Positions 28,426 to 37,388 of a stretch of DNA of 64,000 bases are shown here, one piece after another. The notes under the pieces are model-generated. The model did no database searches and had not been told where the DNA came from. It saw only the letters and a list, made by a program, of their open reading frames with translations. This DNA comes from Streptomyces brevispora (GTDB taxonomy: Bacteria; Actinomycetota; Actinomycetes; Streptomycetales; Streptomycetaceae). Position numbers and translations under genes: made by a program. The stretch is taken from positions 2,170,001-2,234,000 of the forward strand of contig NZ_VIWW01000001.1 in assembly GCF_007829885.1 (NCBI RefSeq). Direction: 5' to 3'. Each line of letters begins with the position of its first letter. Position 1 is the first letter of the stretch.

Positions 28426-29082
28426 CTACGCCCCGGCCTCCGCCGCCGCCTGGGCGGGCTTGGTGACCTGGTTGATCCAGGGGGCCTTGTAGTCCGCGAG
28501 CTGGATCTGCTTGTTGTTCCAGGTGCCGTAGCGCGGGTTGACCTCGACCTTCAACGCCTTGGACGCCTTCGTCAGCGCGTCGCCGAGGATCTTCGTGCCG
28601 GCCGGGGTGGACGGGTCGGCGCCGAGTGCCTGGGAGAGCTTGGTCAGCTGGATCTGCTCGCGCAGGAAGGCGTTGATCTGGCCGGGGGAGATCCAGCGCT
28701 CCTGGAGCACCGCGGCTCGCAGCCCCTTCTCCCCCTTGTACTGGGCGACGGCCGACTGCCGCATCTGCTGGATCTCGGCGCGGCTGACGGTGACGCCGGC
28801 ATCGGCCGAGGCCCGGTCCAGGACCCGGTCCAGGATGATCCCGTGCAGCTTGGCGCGGACGAGCTGGCCGGACTGGTCGGCGCTCTGGGCAGCCTGCTTG
28901 GAGCCGCCTTGTGCGTCACGCACGTCCGCCACCTGGGCCTGAACGGTGGACACCGCGATCCGGTCCCCGTCCACGACGGCTGCCGCGCCGGGGTGGGCCT
29001 GGCTGCCGCAGGCGGCGAGGAGTGGCGCTGCGGCGAGAGTTGCTGCGGAGACGGTGAGCGCGGTGCGACGGCGGCGGTGCAA
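28426..29082 (-). CDS. SurA N-terminal domain lipoprotein (foldase-like)
   Basis: A 218-residue predicted lipoprotein chaperone for secreted proteins. A basic N-terminus (HRRRRTALTV) leads to the lipobox LLAAC (Cys about 25). Then comes a SurA/trigger-factor-like helical domain, with VVDGDRIAVSTVQAQVADVR and RAKLHGIILDRVLDRASADAGV. No PPIase (parvulin) domain follows. The start is a TTG at 29082, chosen because GGGAGG lies 6 bases upstream and the signal peptide begins there; longer in-frame extensions have no ribosome-binding site. It precedes mazG on the same strand. Confidence 0.8.
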   Translation of the reverse strand: MHRRRRTALTVSAATLAAAPLLAACGSQAHPGAAAVVDGDRIAVSTVQAQVADVRDAQGGSKQAAQSADQSGQLVRAKLHGIILDRVLDRASADAGVTVSRAEIQQMRQSAVAQYKGEKGLRAAVLQERWISPGQINAFLREQIQLTKLSQALGADPSTPAGTKILGDALTKASKALKVEVNPRYGTWNNKQIQLADYKAPWINQVTKPAQAAAEAGA

Positions 29083-29374
29083 AGGGAGCCTCCCGAGGAG
29101 ATTGTGCGGCGGTGCACAAGGCCTTGCGGTGATCGATGTTAGGCAGTGGAACTGGTCGGGGCCACTGATTCGACCAACGATTCGGGAGGAGTTGGGGATG
29201 TGGGCTCCGGCGTGGCCGGATCGCACACCCGGGCCGGTGCATCCGCTGGGAGGTTTACGGCGATGTGTCCGGCCGCGGCATGGCCGTGCGCGAGTCGACG
29301 GCGTACGCACCACGCCGTCGCGCGCCGGGGCGATGCGGGCCGCGAAGCGGGGCCCGCACCCGGCCGTCCGGTCC

Positions 29375-29812
29375 CTACACCGTCGCCACGGTGATCTGTC
29401 CGGCCACCACGTCCAGTTCCGACTTCGCGAACCGCGGGAAGAAGATGCGCAGTGCACTCCCCAGGGACTCGTCGAACAGGACGAACGAATGCTTCACCAG
29501 CCCGCGCTTGACCTCGGACCGCTTCACATCCTTGATGTGGAACGTCGCCACGTGCCGGTCCGGCTTGGCGAAGACCTGATTGGCCTGGAACAGAAACAGA
29601 CGTTCCCCGGTGGTCGCGAGGTACATCGGCTGCGGAGCCGCCGCCACGGTCATCGTCCCACCGCTCAGGACCGCCGCGGCAAGCCCCATCGCGATGTTCT
29701 TCTTGAAGGAGACCTCGCTCAGATTCACGAGGGACGTGGTCTCGACCTGCTCGCCGGGCTCAAGCATCTGCGCAACGGCAGCCCGCAGGGCCCGGCGTCT
29801 TCTCGCGTTCAC
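29375..29812 (-). CDS. conserved hypothetical protein (PH-like)
   Basis: A 145-residue protein starting at GTG 29812, which follows AGAGG. A basic helix (NARRRRALRAAVAQMLEPGEQ) is followed by a short hydrophobic stretch (about 37-55). A beta-rich region comes after it: MYLATTGERLFLFQANQ, HVATFHIKDVKRSEVKRGLVK and SFVLFDESLGSALRIFFPRF. The pattern suits a small PH-like domain of actinobacterial proteins that set a transport or membrane signal, but I cannot assign a function. An earlier open frame to 29968 lacks support. Confidence 0.6.
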   Translation of the reverse strand: MNARRRRALRAAVAQMLEPGEQVETTSLVNLSEVSFKKNIAMGLAAAVLSGGTMTVAAAPQPMYLATTGERLFLFQANQVFAKPDRHVATFHIKDVKRSEVKRGLVKHSFVLFDESLGSALRIFFPRFAKSELDVVAGQITVATV

Positions 29813-30046
29813 AACACACCTCTCGGACGGATCAATTGAATTCGCTGCGGCGAGCCGGACGCGGAGAACCACACCGAGGGCGGAACCCCTCAGGGCTACG
29901 GGAGACGAAGGCCTCTCCCCCGCGGCGCTCGCCCAGCTCAGCACGCATGCCGGGATACCTTGCCACACGGGAATCCCTCCTGCGTACCGCCCGCCGCGCC
30001 GGTGCCCGGACCACGGTCCGGGCCGGTTCGAGGAGTAGAGGGGAAA

Positions 30047-30478
30047 TCAGGAACGCGGGCTGCCGATGGCCCGGCTCAGCCGGCGCGCTCGACCGGTTTC
30101 GCCGGGGAGGTCCGGCCGCAGCATGATCGTGCGCGAGACCACGAAGGTGATCGGGACGGCGGCCGCGGCCGCGACGAGCGGGGCGTAGCGGTCGCTGAAC
30201 CCGGCCAGGTCGACCAGCAGGTAGACACCGCCGGTGGTGATGACGAAGTTGGCGGCGTTGGTGAGCGGGAAGAGGAGGAACTTCCGCCAGGTGGGCCGGG
30301 TCCGGTAGGTGAAGAAGGAGTTGAGGAAGAACGAACCGGTCATGCTGAGCGCGAAGCCGGCCACATGCGCGGCCAGGTAGGGCAGCCAGGTCAGCAGGGC
30401 GAGGTAACAGCCGTAGTACGTGGCGGTGTTCACGACGCCCACGAGGGCGAAGCGGGCCAGCTGTGCCTTGACCGTCAT
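30047..30478 (-). CDS. GtrA family membrane protein
   Basis: A 143-residue protein with four transmembrane helices and the GtrA signature (QLARFALVGVVNTATYYGCYLALL, then FVVSRTIMLRPD). GtrA proteins are thought to flip or present polyprenyl-linked glucose made by a partner GtrB. The ATG overlaps the stop of the glycosyltransferase by 4 bases (30475-30478), so the two are translationally coupled. The substrate is unknown. Confidence 0.9.
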   Translation of the reverse strand: MTVKAQLARFALVGVVNTATYYGCYLALLTWLPYLAAHVAGFALSMTGSFFLNSFFTYRTRPTWRKFLLFPLTNAANFVITTGGVYLLVDLAGFSDRYAPLVAAAAAVPITFVVSRTIMLRPDLPGETGRARRLSRAIGSPRS

Positions 30479-31461
30479 CGGCGTACGAACTCCAGGGGTT
30501 CCGGCCGCGGTGCCGTCGCGCGGGCGCGGGTGCCGGTGTCCTTCACGGTGTTGGTGTCCTTCACCAGGTAGTGCGGGCGGCGCTTCACCTCGTAGTAGAT
30601 CCGGCCGACGTACTCCCCGACCACCCCCACCATCACCATCTGGACCCCGGCGAGGGCGGTGACCGCGACGAGGAGGGTGACGTATCCGGGGGTGTCGACC
30701 CCGTTCACCAGGGCGACGCCGACGATCCACCCGGAGTAGACGAGGGCCAGGGACAACAGCAGCAGGCCGAGGTAGAGCGCGGCACGCAACGGCTTGTTGT
30801 TGAAGGAGAGGAGCCCGTCGAGTCCGTAGTTCAGCAGCTTCCCGAAGGTCCAGGCGGAGCGCCCTTCCTCCCGGACGGCGTTCTCGTAGCTGAACGTCGT
30901 GGTGGGGAATCCGACCCAGGCGAAGAGGCCCTTGGAGAACCGGTTGTACTCGGTGAGTTCGAGTACGGCGTCGGCGGCCCGGCGGGACAGCAGCCGGAAG
31001 TCCCCCACCCCGTCGACGAGTTCCACGTCCACCAGCCGGTTGATCAGCCAGTAGTAGGCGCGTGCGGTGAGTGTCCGGGTGACGCGGTCGCCCTTGCGGG
31101 TGCGCCGGGCGATCACCTGGTCGTAGCCGTGCGCGTGCTCCTCCAGCATGCGGCCGACGAGCTCCGGCGGGTGCTGGAGGTCGGCGTCCATGATGACGAC
31201 GGCGTCGCCCTCGGCGTGCTGGAGACCGGCCAGCATGGCGGCCTCCTTGCCGAAGTTGCGGCTGAAGGAGACGTAGCGGGCCCGTGGATCGGCGGCGGCC
31301 AGCTCCCGCAGGATCGGCAGGGTCCGGTCGGTGCTTCCGTCGTCGACGTACACGAGCTGGAACGCGTGACCCAGCCGGGTCATCTCATCCGTCACGCGTT
31401 CATGGAAGCGTTCGAGTAACTCTTGCTCGTTGAAGCAGGGCACCACCAGCGAGATCAGCAC
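30475..31461 (-). CDS. glycosyltransferase family 2 (GtrB/polyprenyl-phosphate sugar transferase type)
   Basis: A 328-residue GT2 enzyme with two C-terminal transmembrane helices (about residues 232-255 and 265-290). Motifs are LVVPCFNEQELLERF, LVYVDDGSTDRT, SFSRNFGKEAAMLAGLQHA, VIMDADLQHPPE (DxD) and GVGDFRLLSRRAADA. It probably transfers a sugar from NDP-sugar to polyprenyl phosphate, for use with the coupled GtrA. Start GTG 31461 gives the family N-terminus VLISLVVPCFNE; no strong ribosome-binding site is visible. The upstream PGA-type operon ends at a terminator, so this pair has its own promoter. Confidence 0.92.
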   Translation of the reverse strand: MLISLVVPCFNEQELLERFHERVTDEMTRLGHAFQLVYVDDGSTDRTLPILRELAAADPRARYVSFSRNFGKEAAMLAGLQHAEGDAVVIMDADLQHPPELVGRMLEEHAHGYDQVIARRTRKGDRVTRTLTARAYYWLINRLVDVELVDGVGDFRLLSRRAADAVLELTEYNRFSKGLFAWVGFPTTTFSYENAVREEGRSAWTFGKLLNYGLDGLLSFNNKPLRAALYLGLLLLSLALVYSGWIVGVALVNGVDTPGYVTLLVAVTALAGVQMVMVGVVGEYVGRIYYEVKRRPHYLVKDTNTVKDTGTRARATAPRPEPLEFVRR

Positions 31462-31589
31462 GCATGTACATCAGCCGGTCGAGGTGTCGGGGGCGAATGC
31501 CGGGTGTGGCCGAGGGGCGGCCATTGGGTGAACTGGCCCGTGCCGACCGCCGGGACGCGGCATCCGGCCCGTGGTTCCGCCTCGCGAGA

Positions 31590-31627
31590 AGGGCATGGGC
31601 CGCCGGGAATCCGGTGGTCCATGCCCT
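31590..31627 (-). terminator. terminator of the pgs operon
   Basis: A 17-bp stem with two wobble-type mismatches (31590-31606 with 31611-31627), 30 bases downstream of the NlpC/P60 gene on the minus strand. Confidence 0.72.
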
Positions 31628-31656
31628 CGTCGCGCTCGGAGCGGGCTGTGGAGCCG

Positions 31657-32736
31657 TCAGAGCCGCTTCGCGCTGCGCAGGGTCGCCGCGTAGTAGCCGT
31701 TGCCGTCGAGGCGTGAGGTGCCGCCCTTGTCGCCGATGGTCGGGCCGTTCACTTCCTCCCGGCTGGAGACGAAGATCAGGTGGCCGTCCGAGTCGTGGCC
31801 CATGTACATGCCGATGTGGTCCAGCCGCTGCCCGGTGCGCTGGTCGAGCTTGAAGAAGACCAGGTCGCCCGGTTGCAGCACGTCGATCGAGGTGGGCCGG
31901 TCCGCGGGCGTGATGCCCTTGAGCGGGATGACATCGGCGCCGAGCTTGGAGCGGCCGATGCCGTTGGCGGTGCGGGGCAGCCCGTCGCCCTGGCCGTCGA
32001 GGGGTGCGAGCGGGTAGCGGGCGCGGTAGCCGAAGATCGTCCGCATGAAGCCCGAGCAGTCCATGGCCCGGTAGCGGATCTTCTCGGGCTGGCGGGTGAC
32101 CCCGTTGCGGAAGGTGTACGGGATGCCCAGGTAGTCGAAGAAGTCCGACTCCTCCAGGCGCAGGTCGTTGCCCTCGCTGCCGACCGGGTTGAGGGGTCCG
32201 AACTGGGCGTCCCCGGCGTAGGAGACCCCCTCGTCGTCCTTCTTGACCGGCGCCCCTTCGACGTACTGGAAGGCGAAGGCGAACAGGTCGTCCTCCTCGC
32301 TGCCGAAGTTGTCCTTGAACCACTCCTTGAACCACTGCTGCTTCTCGGCGCCCTTCTTCCACTTCTCCGGCATCAGCCGCACCCAGTTCTCGGTGACCAC
32401 CCGGGACTTGGTGTTGGTGGGTTCGGTGAAGGTACGGGAGGGGCCGGTGAGCGTGGCGGTGCGGGCGCGGTCGGTGAAGGTGGCGAGGACCTTGCCGCCG
32501 CCGTCGCGCAGGACCGTGCGCGCGGGTGTGTTCAGCCGTTCCCAGGACTGCTTCCCGGAGTTCAGCGCGGCTCCCGCCGGCTTGTCCGTGATGGCCTGGA
32601 CAGCGGGCGCCTTGGCCTGTTCCTCCTTGCGGAGCTCGACCGTGAAATACGCGCTGCCGGCGAGCAGCGCGACCACCGTGACGGCGTGCAGGATCTGGCG
32701 GGGGCGCTTGGACTGCTTGGTGCGGGGAGCGGTCAT
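31657..32736 (-). CDS. NlpC/P60-type hydrolase at end of poly-gamma-glutamate-type operon
   Basis: A 359-residue protein with an N-terminal membrane helix (about 15-34) and an extracytoplasmic region. The C-terminal half has the catalytic Cys motif MDCSGFMRTIFGYR (about residue 226) and the His motif LDHIGMYMGHD (about 308) of NlpC/P60 cysteine peptidases. In Bacillus, PgdS of this superfamily cuts poly-gamma-glutamate at gamma-glutamyl bonds. Location directly after pgsC (9 bases) suggests a similar polymer-trimming role, which is inference; a peptidoglycan endopeptidase is the alternative. ATG 32736 has GAGGTGA upstream. Confidence 0.82.
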   Translation of the reverse strand: MTAPRTKQSKRPRQILHAVTVVALLAGSAYFTVELRKEEQAKAPAVQAITDKPAGAALNSGKQSWERLNTPARTVLRDGGGKVLATFTDRARTATLTGPSRTFTEPTNTKSRVVTENWVRLMPEKWKKGAEKQQWFKEWFKDNFGSEEDDLFAFAFQYVEGAPVKKDDEGVSYAGDAQFGPLNPVGSEGNDLRLEESDFFDYLGIPYTFRNGVTRQPEKIRYRAMDCSGFMRTIFGYRARYPLAPLDGQGDGLPRTANGIGRSKLGADVIPLKGITPADRPTSIDVLQPGDLVFFKLDQRTGQRLDHIGMYMGHDSDGHLIFVSSREEVNGPTIGDKGGTSRLDGNGYYAATLRSAKRL

Positions 32737-32745
32737 GAGATCACC

Positions 32746-33228
32746 TCAGGCAGACGTAAGGGCGCCGAGCAGGATGCCGGCGGTGAGGACGACGTAGGCG
32801 AGCAGCGAGACCGAGCCGGTGGCCAGCAGCGTCGCGCCCTTCGGCTGGCGGACCAGCTGGTAGGCGATGAGACCCGGGACGATGAAGCCGAGGGTCTGGT
32901 TGGCGTACATCAGCGGGAACTCCACCTGGAGCACGATCATCACGGTCGCCTGGAGGATGACCCCGGTCAGCACCACCGCGGAGAACAGCCGCTTCCCGTA
33001 GAGGATGACGACCTTCTGGAGCAGGAGCACGCTGACGTACGTGAGGACGGTGACGCCGACCACCATGGCCGCGCGCTGGAGATCCTCGACGAGGGTCAGC
33101 GCCAGCCAGCCGGGGGTGATCATGCCGCCGGGTGAGAGGTTGGTCGTCAAGTAGCAGACCAGGGAGAACATCAGGCCGAGCGCGATGCCGATGGCGGCGA
33201 TCTCGGGCGTCAGGACGGTGGGGATCAA
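32746..33228 (-). CDS. pgsC: poly-gamma-glutamate synthase subunit PgsC/CapC
   Basis: A 160-residue polytopic protein with about five transmembrane helices. LSPGGMITPGWLALTL (about residue 32) is the conserved PgsC signature, followed by VEDLQRAAMVVG. PgsC forms the membrane part of the PgsBCA synthase. It starts at TTG 33228, overlapping the pgsB stop by 4 bases; AGGAGA lies 7 bases upstream, which fixes this start. It is translationally coupled to pgsB. Confidence 0.87.
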   Translation of the reverse strand: MIPTVLTPEIAAIGIALGLMFSLVCYLTTNLSPGGMITPGWLALTLVEDLQRAAMVVGVTVLTYVSVLLLQKVVILYGKRLFSAVVLTGVILQATVMIVLQVEFPLMYANQTLGFIVPGLIAYQLVRQPKGATLLATGSVSLLAYVVLTAGILLGALTSA

Positions 33229-35087
33229 CGGGGGTCTCCTGCGCTGTTCTGCCGGCTCTGCTGGTTGGGGTCCTGCGGCGGGTGCGGGTCCTGGTGCGGG
33301 CCCCGCTGCTGCGGTGGCTGCTGCTCGTGCTGGTACGGCTGCACGGGCTGCTGGTGCTCGGGCTGTACGGGCTGGTACGGCTGCTGCACGGGCTGCTGGC
33401 GCTCCGGCTGGTGCTCCGACTGTTGCTGCTGGCGCTCCGGGGGCTGGTGCTCCTGGGCTTGGCGGTCCGAGGCCTGGCGGTCCTGGGCCTGGCGGTCCGG
33501 GTGCAGCGCGGGCTCGAACATGCCGCGCGTCCGGGCCCGTTCCTGCAGCGGGACCGGCACCTGGACCGGGGCCTGGGCCTGGACCGGGGCCTGGGCCTGG
33601 ACCGGGTCCGGTGCCTGGACCGGGTCCGGTGCCTGGACCGGGTCCGGTGCCTGGACCGGGTCCGGTGCCTGGACCACCGGGGCCTGGACCGTGGGGTGCG
33701 GCTGGTAGCGGGTCTCGTACGCCTCCGGGTAGGGCGCGTACGGGTCCAGATGCGGCCGGTACTGCTGGAGCGGCAGCGTCTCGTCATGCCGGATGTGCTG
33801 CGGGGCCTGCGGGTGCCGCTGCTCGTCCGGGGTCTCCTCGGAGTGCTCCTCGGAGTGCTCCCCGGGCTGCGCGCCCGGGGTCTCGTCGGGCCGCTCGTCC
33901 GGGGTCTCGTCGGGCGGGAGCTCGCTGAGGTGCTCCAGCAGGAGTTCGCCCTGGCCGTGGATGTTGCCGATGGCGATCAGCGACGAGTCGGGGCCGAGGC
34001 CGCCGAGCAGCTCCCGCATGAACTCCTCCGGGTCGCGTCGGTCACCGCCCAGGTCCACCGCGCGGCCGCGCCACTCGGCGGGGATAGCGTCGATGGCGCT
34101 CTTGGCCGGGTGGCCGATGACGAAGACCTTGTCGGGCTGGAGATCGGGGATGATCTCGCCCATCTGGCCGTTGCGCTCGACCCGGTCGGGGCGGCAGTTG
34201 ATGACGACGTTCAGCGGCCGGTGGACGGCGCCCAGGTCCAGCAGCTGGTTGACGTTCATCAGCGTCGACTCGGGGTCGTTGGCCGCGAAGACGTTGGCGA
34301 ACCGCAGCTTCTTGCCGTCCGGCGTCACATACCTCTCGACGGAGAGGACTCCCGGGTCCGGCGGGGCGTCGTACATCCCCTTCAGCGCGGTTTCCCGCTC
34401 CACGCCGAGCAGTTCGGCGACCTTCAGCGCGATGGCCACGTTCTCCTTGAAGGTGAACCAGCTGAAGCCGCGCAGTTCCGCGTCGCTCACCGTCTCGGGG
34501 TCGGCGTAGATGAGCTCGCAGTCGCGGGCGTCGGCCTCCTCCTGGAGGATCGCGAACCGTTCGACCTCGGCGGTCACACAGATGCCGCCCTCCGGCATGG
34601 AGCGGCAGAGCGAGCGCGCCACGTCGTCGAGGGTCGGGCCCATCTCGGCGAGATGGTCCTCGCGGACGTTGCAGAGCACGCCGATCGTGGAGCGGATCAG
34701 CTTGGACTGGTTGATCTCCTGGAGCGCCGGCATCACCGCCATGCACTCGATGACCAGGGCCTGCGGGTCGTACGAAGCGGCGCGGCGCACGATGCCGATC
34801 TGCTCGACGACGTTGGCCAGGCCGAACTTGCGGTAGACGGGCTCCTCGGTGGCGTCCGGGTGGATGAACCGGGCCGCCGTACCGGTGGTCTTGGCGACGG
34901 TCACCAGGTCGCCGCCGCGCAGTGCGCCCGCGCAGAGCCGGGTGATGGAGGACTTACCGCGGATGCCGTTCACCAGGACCCGGGCGGGTATTCGCTCCAG
35001 GTTGATGAAGTGGCGTCGCTGCTCGACGATGCCCGCTGTCAGCAGGATCGCGCAGCACACCACCAGCACGGTGTAAAGGAACAGCAC
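33225..35087 (-). CDS. pgsB: poly-gamma-glutamate synthase PgsB/CapB with Q/P-rich C-terminal tail
   Basis: A 620-residue Mur-ligase-like amide ligase. One N-terminal transmembrane helix (about 3-20) precedes the ATP-binding loop VNGIRGKSSITRL (about 38). VIECMAVMPALQEINQSKLI and NVREDHLAEMGPTL are conserved in PgsB. PgsB polymerises glutamate through gamma-carboxyl activation. The enzyme part ends near residue 400 (LLEHLSELPP). The last 220 residues are an odd tail of acidic ETP repeats, VQAPDP repeats and long Gln/Pro/His-rich runs not found in Bacillus PgsB. GTG 35087 starts 6 bases after the Cache-HAMP gene. Confidence 0.88.
   Translation of the reverse strand: MLFLYTVLVVCCAILLTAGIVEQRRHFINLERIPARVLVNGIRGKSSITRLCAGALRGGDLVTVAKTTGTAARFIHPDATEEPVYRKFGLANVVEQIGIVRRAASYDPQALVIECMAVMPALQEINQSKLIRSTIGVLCNVREDHLAEMGPTLDDVARSLCRSMPEGGICVTAEVERFAILQEEADARDCELIYADPETVSDAELRGFSWFTFKENVAIALKVAELLGVERETALKGMYDAPPDPGVLSVERYVTPDGKKLRFANVFAANDPESTLMNVNQLLDLGAVHRPLNVVINCRPDRVERNGQMGEIIPDLQPDKVFVIGHPAKSAIDAIPAEWRGRAVDLGGDRRDPEEFMRELLGGLGPDSSLIAIGNIHGQGELLLEHLSELPPDETPDERPDETPGAQPGEHSEEHSEETPDEQRHPQAPQHIRHDETLPLQQYRPHLDPYAPYPEAYETRYQPHPTVQAPVVQAPDPVQAPDPVQAPDPVQAPDPVQAQAPVQAQAPVQVPVPLQERARTRGMFEPALHPDRQAQDRQASDRQAQEHQPPERQQQQSEHQPERQQPVQQPYQPVQPEHQQPVQPYQHEQQPPQQRGPHQDPHPPQDPNQQSRQNSAGDPR
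33562..33669 (-). repeat. 18-bp tandem repeat in pgsB, six copies
   Basis: Four perfect copies of an 18-bp unit (TGGACCGGGTCCGGTGCC, 33598-33669), preceded by two variant copies (TGGACCGGGGCCTGGGCC, 33562-33597). The unit encodes VQAPDP or VQAQAP hexapeptides in the PgsB tail. Confidence 0.88.
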
Positions 35088-35093
35088 GGCCGG

Positions 35094-37388
35094 TCAGGTC
35101 CTTTCGGCGTAGGTCGTGGGCGCCGTCGGCGCGGGTTCGCGCTTCTGCTGCGCCGGGAGCTGCTGGCGCAGCAGTTCCAGGGAGCGGGTGACGGCGCCGA
35201 CCTCGTCGTGGTGGCGCGGATAGAGGACGGTGCGCCGGTCACCGCCGGCGAGCGCCTCGGCCTGGTCGGCGAGGGCGCGCAGCGGGCGTACGACGACGAT
35301 GTGCAGCCAGCCCAGACAGGCGCTGGCCGCGGCCATCCCCAGCAGCCCGGCGAGCACTGTGAGGTTCTGCCTCCGGTACTCGGGGATGGCGAGGGAGCTC
35401 GCGGGCTGCTGGCTGACCACGGTCCAGCCGAGGGTCTTCGCCGCCCCGCCGCCGACGAAGGGCGCGGCCGCGGCGATCTGCGCCTTGCCCCCGTCGCGGT
35501 ACAGGATGCCGCTGGGGTGCATGCTCTTACCGGTCTTCTGGTTGGTGCCGGTCACGAGCGTCCGCAGCCGTTCGCCGGGCAGTTCCTGGAAGGCGCGGTA
35601 GCCAGTGTTGCCGCCGATGATCCGCTGCTTGGCGTCGACGATGCTGACCTGGCCGAGGCCGGGCCGCTTGAGCAGACTGTTGATGAATTCGATCCGGAAC
35701 TCGCCGACGACGGTGGCGCCGTCGCGGCCGGGTATCCCGGCCTGAGCGGCGATGACCGGCTTCTTGCCGGAGTCGTTGAGCACCCGGATCAGCTCGCCGG
35801 CGGATGCCTTGCCGGCCGGCTGGTGCGGGGTGTCCCCGGTCTGCGAGACGATCTTTCCGGACCCGTCGACGACGTACAGCGACTGGTAGCGGTCGTGCTC
35901 CAGGCGGGTGCGTTCCAGGACGGTGCGCATATCGGCGGGTGAGGTGTCGGCGCCGATCAGGGTGGCGACCGACAGCAGGTCGGCCTGTCCCTCGTTGAGG
36001 GCCCGGCGCACCCGGTCGGTGAGGGTGTCGGTGCGCTCGCGCTGGTCGTTGACCAGCTGCTGCGGTACGACGGCGGTGGCATCGGCCCGGTTGAGGAGCA
36101 GCAGCATCGGGGCGCACCAGGCGAGTACCAGCACGCCGCAGACGACGATCAGTCCGCGGCTGCCGAAGCCGCCGAGCCGGCCGCGCCGGGGCGGCTCGGT
36201 GGATCCCGCTTCGCCGAGCATCTGACGGCGCAGCCGTTCCAGGGAGTTCCCGATCCGGGCCGCTTCGCCGTAGGCGGGGGCGCTGACCGGTCGGTTGAGG
36301 TCGCCGCGGGTCAGCCGTCGGCTCTCCAGGAAGAGCCGGATCAGGGGCCGTTGGACAGTGCCCAGGAGCAGCGCGACGGCGAGTGCTCCGACGACGACCA
36401 GGGAGCCCGCGGCCACCAGGCCGAAGAACGGTCCGGCGACCACGGCGGGGTTCTCGGCCACCGGGACCATGGCGACGACGCTGAGGCCGAGCCCGGTGGC
36501 GACGGTGGGCTCGCCGGGCTGGGGGCCGGCGAGCGAGGCGTAGCCGGCGACGCTCCGGTCGCCCGTGTGCACGTTGCCGAGAAGGCTGCCGCTGACGCCG
36601 GGGAAGCCGCCGGCGCCGGGCTCCTTGGCGGACATCGGGTGCCGGCGGACCTTGACCGCGGCGGTCTTCGCGAAGCTCTTCAGCTGCTTGTCGGCACGTT
36701 TGGCGTCGGCGCGCTGGGTGTCGGTGAGCAGCTGCTCGGGCTGCGGGATGCCGTCGCTGGCGAGGATGTCGGCGTCCGCGTCGATGACGGCGATGGAGCG
36801 GAACTGGCCCAGGCTGATGCCGGGGAACTTCAGATTGTTGGAGGCGACCAGGAGTTGCTGCGGGGCGCCGGGCCAGGAGAGCAGCGCGAAGGAGAGCAGC
36901 CGGGTCTCTCCGTTGGCCAGCTTCACCATGCGGGGGCGGAGCGCGTCCTTGTCACTGAGCTTCGCGGTGTCGATCGCGGCGAGGGGGACGTTCTCGCCAC
37001 GGGCGGCGAGCAGCTTGCCGGAGGAGATCTCGACGACCGCTGTGCCGGTCCACTTCTGGTAGACGCTGCTGATCTTGTCGAGCACGGCGTCGGGAGAGAT
37101 CGGGTCCGCGGCGTTGAACAGGCCGGCGGTCCGCCCCAGGTCGGTGAAGCTCTCGTCGATGGAGGCGCGCAGCGCGATGGCACCGTCCTCGGCGAACTGC
37201 TGCTGGGAGGTCAGCACCGCCTCGGGTACGCGGTCCTGCGCCGTGCGGCCCAGACCGAGCGCGGTGATGGCGGCGAGCGAGAGCAGCAGGACCGAGAGGA
37301 CCGCGATGGGCGGCCGTATACCACCCAGCAGCGACATGTCGGCCCGGCGGCGGACCTTGTGTCGCCGCTTCACAGGCGAGGCGGCCAT
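35094..37388 (-). CDS. tandem Cache-HAMP membrane protein without output domain
   Basis: A 764-residue membrane protein. The first transmembrane helix (about 23-45) is followed by an outside dCache-like region (about 50-310) and a second helix (GLVAAGSLVVVGALAVALLLG). A HAMP-like segment (QRPLIRLFLESRRLTRGDLNRP) comes next. The pattern then repeats: a third helix (IVVCGVLVLAWCAPMLLLL), a second outside region (about 490-690), a fourth helix and a second HAMP (VVRPLRALADQAEALAGGD). No kinase, cyclase or methyl-accepting domain follows. It lies 6 bases before pgsB, so it probably senses or supports polymer synthesis. ATG 37388 follows AAGGGATG. Confidence 0.75.
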   Translation of the reverse strand: MAASPVKRRHKVRRRADMSLLGGIRPPIAVLSVLLLSLAAITALGLGRTAQDRVPEAVLTSQQQFAEDGAIALRASIDESFTDLGRTAGLFNAADPISPDAVLDKISSVYQKWTGTAVVEISSGKLLAARGENVPLAAIDTAKLSDKDALRPRMVKLANGETRLLSFALLSWPGAPQQLLVASNNLKFPGISLGQFRSIAVIDADADILASDGIPQPEQLLTDTQRADAKRADKQLKSFAKTAAVKVRRHPMSAKEPGAGGFPGVSGSLLGNVHTGDRSVAGYASLAGPQPGEPTVATGLGLSVVAMVPVAENPAVVAGPFFGLVAAGSLVVVGALAVALLLGTVQRPLIRLFLESRRLTRGDLNRPVSAPAYGEAARIGNSLERLRRQMLGEAGSTEPPRRGRLGGFGSRGLIVVCGVLVLAWCAPMLLLLNRADATAVVPQQLVNDQRERTDTLTDRVRRALNEGQADLLSVATLIGADTSPADMRTVLERTRLEHDRYQSLYVVDGSGKIVSQTGDTPHQPAGKASAGELIRVLNDSGKKPVIAAQAGIPGRDGATVVGEFRIEFINSLLKRPGLGQVSIVDAKQRIIGGNTGYRAFQELPGERLRTLVTGTNQKTGKSMHPSGILYRDGGKAQIAAAAPFVGGGAAKTLGWTVVSQQPASSLAIPEYRRQNLTVLAGLLGMAAASACLGWLHIVVVRPLRALADQAEALAGGDRRTVLYPRHHDEVGAVTRSLELLRQQLPAQQKREPAPTAPTTYAERT

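Noticed and set aside
27268..33669. Short tandem repeats at 27268-27363 and 33562-33669 as possible CRISPR arrays.
   Set aside because: Units are contiguous with no spacers and lie in frame inside genes.
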